Source: Streptomyces diastatochromogenes
Lineage (GTDB): Bacteria; Actinomycetota; Actinomycetes; Streptomycetales; Streptomycetaceae
NCBI GenBank assembly: GCA_001550305.1
Contig: LRTP01000328.1
Coordinates: forward strand, 1 to 44,547
DNA: 44,547 bases
Direction: 5' to 3'
Positions 42,964-44,547 of this stretch are shown piece by piece. Within the stretch, counting starts at the first letter, position 1; the number at the start of each line of letters is the position of its first letter. The translations under genes were made by a program, and so were the position numbers. The notes under the pieces were generated by a model that did no database searches, was not told where the DNA came from, and was given only the letters and a program-made list of their open reading frames with translations.

Positions 42964-44547
42964 TCACGGTGCCGAGTCCTGGATGCCGGAGGCTGCTCGG
43001 TAGGCCTGGGTGGGGGTCATGGCGACGCCGTTGAGACTGACGGTCCTGTACGGGCTGACCTTGGCGCAGGTTTTGGACTGGTCGGCGGTCTCGGCGTGGG
43101 CGTTGGAGGTGGCGGCCTTGGTGTCGGCGGGGGCGGGAGTGGCGGCGGGGTAGGCGGTGCCGCTCGTCCAGTCGGTGCCGATGACCAGGGTCAGGCCGGT
43201 GCCGGTGGCGTCGCTCTGCTTGAGGTGGGAGGACGGCAGGCCCAGGGCCTTGGCGGCGGTCTGGGCCTCGGCCTTGTGCCCGCTGCCGTAGGTGAGGGTG
43301 GTCGTGGACTTGGTGCCGCCGGCGTTGCCGGTGGTGGTGCCGGAACCGAAGCCCTTGTCGAGCAGGGCGGTGGCGACGGCCGAGGCCCGGCCGGTGACGG
43401 TGGTGCCGTTCTCCACGGTGACCGCGATCTGCGCGGCGGGGACCGTGGAGGCGGCGGCCGTGGCTTTGGCTGTCGCGGAGGCCGCGGCGGCCTTGTCGCC
43501 CGAGGAGTTGGTCAGGGACTGGTCGTTCGCGATGGTGGCGAACAGGCTCTGGGCCGTGGCGGCGGGCACGAGCCGGTTGCTGTCGCCCGGGTCCGGCGCC
43601 GTCTGCATGGTGGTGAAGGTGATGCGCTTCGCCGGGACCTTGTCCACGTCGGCGGCGAGCCCGATCAGCTTGCTGATGCTGCCCAGCCCGGTGTCGACGG
43701 TGAGGGCCTTGGTCGCGGCGTCGGCCAGGCGGTAGACGGCGGTGGGGTCGGTGAGGGTGCCGGCGCTCTTGAACTTGCGGATCATCGAGCTGAGGAAGAG
43801 GTGCTGGGAGTAGGTGCGCCCCAGGTCGCTGCCGTCGCCGAAGCCGTGCCGGGAGCGGACGAACTCCAGGGCCGCCACGCCCTTGAGGGTGTGCGTGCCC
43901 TGAGCGAGTTTCAGGTGTGAGTAGGTGTCGTAGACGTCCTTGTCGACGCAGGCCGACACCCCGCCCACCGCGTCGGACATCTTCACCACGCCGGAGAAGT
44001 CGAGCTTGACGAAGTGGTCGATGGGGATGCCGGTGAGCCGGTGGACGGTGGCCACCTGACAGGCCGGCCCGTACTGCAGGGCGCTGTTGACCATGCCGGT
44101 GTAGCCGTTCGTGGAGACGCCGGTCTCGGCGTCCTTGCAGGCGGGGACGGTGGTCACGGTGTCGCGGGGGATGCTCATCACGGTGGCGTTGGAGCGGTCG
44201 GCGGATATGTGCATCACCATCTCCACGTCCGCGTTGGCCCCGGACTGCACACCGGTCTGTGAACAGCCGCCGCCGAGCCGGCAGTCGCTCGCGTTGGTAC
44301 GGCCGTCGCTGCCCACCACCAGGAGGTTGATCGGGGTCCTGCCGAAGGCGTCGGCCTTCTCCTTGCCCGCGCTGTCGCCCGAGCCGTCGGTCAACGGGAC
44401 GCTGTGCAGATTGCCGTTCAGATGCTCGTAGAACCACCACCCCACCCCCGCGGTGGCCAGGACCAGCGCCGACAGCGATATCGCGGCCGTCCGCAGGATC
44501 CGCCTGCCCCGGCCCACGGGCCGGGCCCGGCGCCCCGCGCCGGCCTT
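42964..44547 (-). CDS. LCP family wall-polymer ligase with LytR_C domain (partial or nearly complete)
   Basis: The frame is open to the window end; a GTG at 44517 gives a 517-aa protein, but residues before it (RRARP) also fit a basic cytoplasmic tail, so the true start may be outside. One membrane helix (TAAISLSALVLATAGVGWWFY). LCP domain: INLLVVGSDGRTNASD, VMSIPRDTVTTVPAC, VVKMSDAVGGVSAC, and AALEFVRSRHGFGDGSDLGR. LytR_C-like region (IAVTVENGTTVTGRASAVAT) near residue 360 onward, then an Ala/Thr-rich tail. It is the second wall-polymer ligase in 5 kb; the pair may serve different polymers. Confidence 0.92.
   Translation of the reverse strand, partial: KAGAGRRARPVGRGRRILRTAAISLSALVLATAGVGWWFYEHLNGNLHSVPLTDGSGDSAGKEKADAFGRTPINLLVVGSDGRTNASDCRLGGGCSQTGVQSGANADVEMVMHISADRSNATVMSIPRDTVTTVPACKDAETGVSTNGYTGMVNSALQYGPACQVATVHRLTGIPIDHFVKLDFSGVVKMSDAVGGVSACVDKDVYDTYSHLKLAQGTHTLKGVAALEFVRSRHGFGDGSDLGRTYSQHLFLSSMIRKFKSAGTLTDPTAVYRLADAATKALTVDTGLGSISKLIGLAADVDKVPAKRITFTTMQTAPDPGDSNRLVPAATAQSLFATIANDQSLTNSSGDKAAAASATAKATAAASTVPAAQIAVTVENGTTVTGRASAVATALLDKGFGSGTTTGNAGGTKSTTTLTYGSGHKAEAQTAAKALGLPSSHLKQSDATGTGLTLVIGTDWTSGTAYPAATPAPADTKAATSNAHAETADQSKTCAKVSPYRTVSLNGVAMTPTQAYRAASGIQDSAP

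Noticed and set aside
42686..44440. 584-codon minus-strand frame overlapping the second LCP gene
   Set aside because: Same strand but wrong frame, Arg/His-rich; LCP motifs are in the other frame.

Overview
This is a high-GC actinobacterial chromosome segment, almost certainly from Streptomyces or a close relative. The evidence is the strong GC bias at third codon positions, frequent GTG/TTG starts, many secreted proteins with Ser/Thr/Pro-rich linkers, a DasR-like site in front of a chitinase gene, LCP and class A PBP cell-wall enzymes, a TatA, a PQQ-propeller Ser/Thr kinase, and COG4705 and DUF5990 proteins. No rRNA, tRNA, CRISPR array or intact insertion sequence was recognised. The gene mix (secreted hydrolases, regulators, conserved hypotheticals, gene remnants) looks like accessory or chromosome-arm DNA.

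Layout. 1-2.1 kb: two near-identical SDR gene starts around a small hypothetical gene, divergent from a TetR regulator, with three operator-like repeats between them. 2.5-8.2 kb: a large secreted FG-GAP/FlgD-Ig protein, a membrane Ser/Thr kinase with an extracellular PQQ-type propeller, and a C-terminal FG-GAP remnant; the homologous FG-GAP ends bracket the kinase as direct repeats. 8.3-13.5 kb (minus): a peptidoglycan-recognition amidase and a class A PBP. 13.8-16.4 kb: a DUF1877 protein, an unknown protein, an ECF sigma factor and a coupled single-pass membrane protein. 16.7-19.8 kb (minus): a second full-length FG-GAP protein, divergent from a NodB deacetylase. 21.1-23.4 kb: a four-repeat COG4705 membrane protein and an enoyl-reductase-like MDR enzyme. 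23.4-24.9 kb: a decay zone with another FG-GAP tail and a half MFS transporter. 25-28.8 kb: PPK2 and a type II P-type ATPase. 28.8-33.6 kb (minus): a stand-alone MASE1 sensor, a SpoIIE-type phosphatase, an SDR, a VOC protein, a secreted AOC-barrel-like protein and a TetR. 33.8-37.5 kb: a HATPase_c protein controlled from the TetR region, two tiny coupled genes, a lipoprotein, a GH18 chitinase and a DUF5990 protein. 37.6-44.5 kb: TatA, an LCP enzyme, a small Pro/Thr-rich membrane protein, an ArsR-MgtA-type ATPase pair and a second LCP enzyme cut by the window edge.

How the genes may work together. The common theme is the cell envelope: glycan polymerisation (PBP), attachment of wall polymers (two LCP), wall trimming (amidase, deacetylase), chitin use and large secreted propeller proteins. 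Around these sit envelope-facing sensors (PQQ kinase, MASE1) and regulators (ECF sigma, PP2C, HATPase_c). No single textbook gene cluster is present. The most unusual features are the FG-GAP family with two full genes and two orphan tails, the split MASE1/PP2C pair, the micro-genes at 15583 and 34874, and SDRs lacking the catalytic Tyr-Lys pair.
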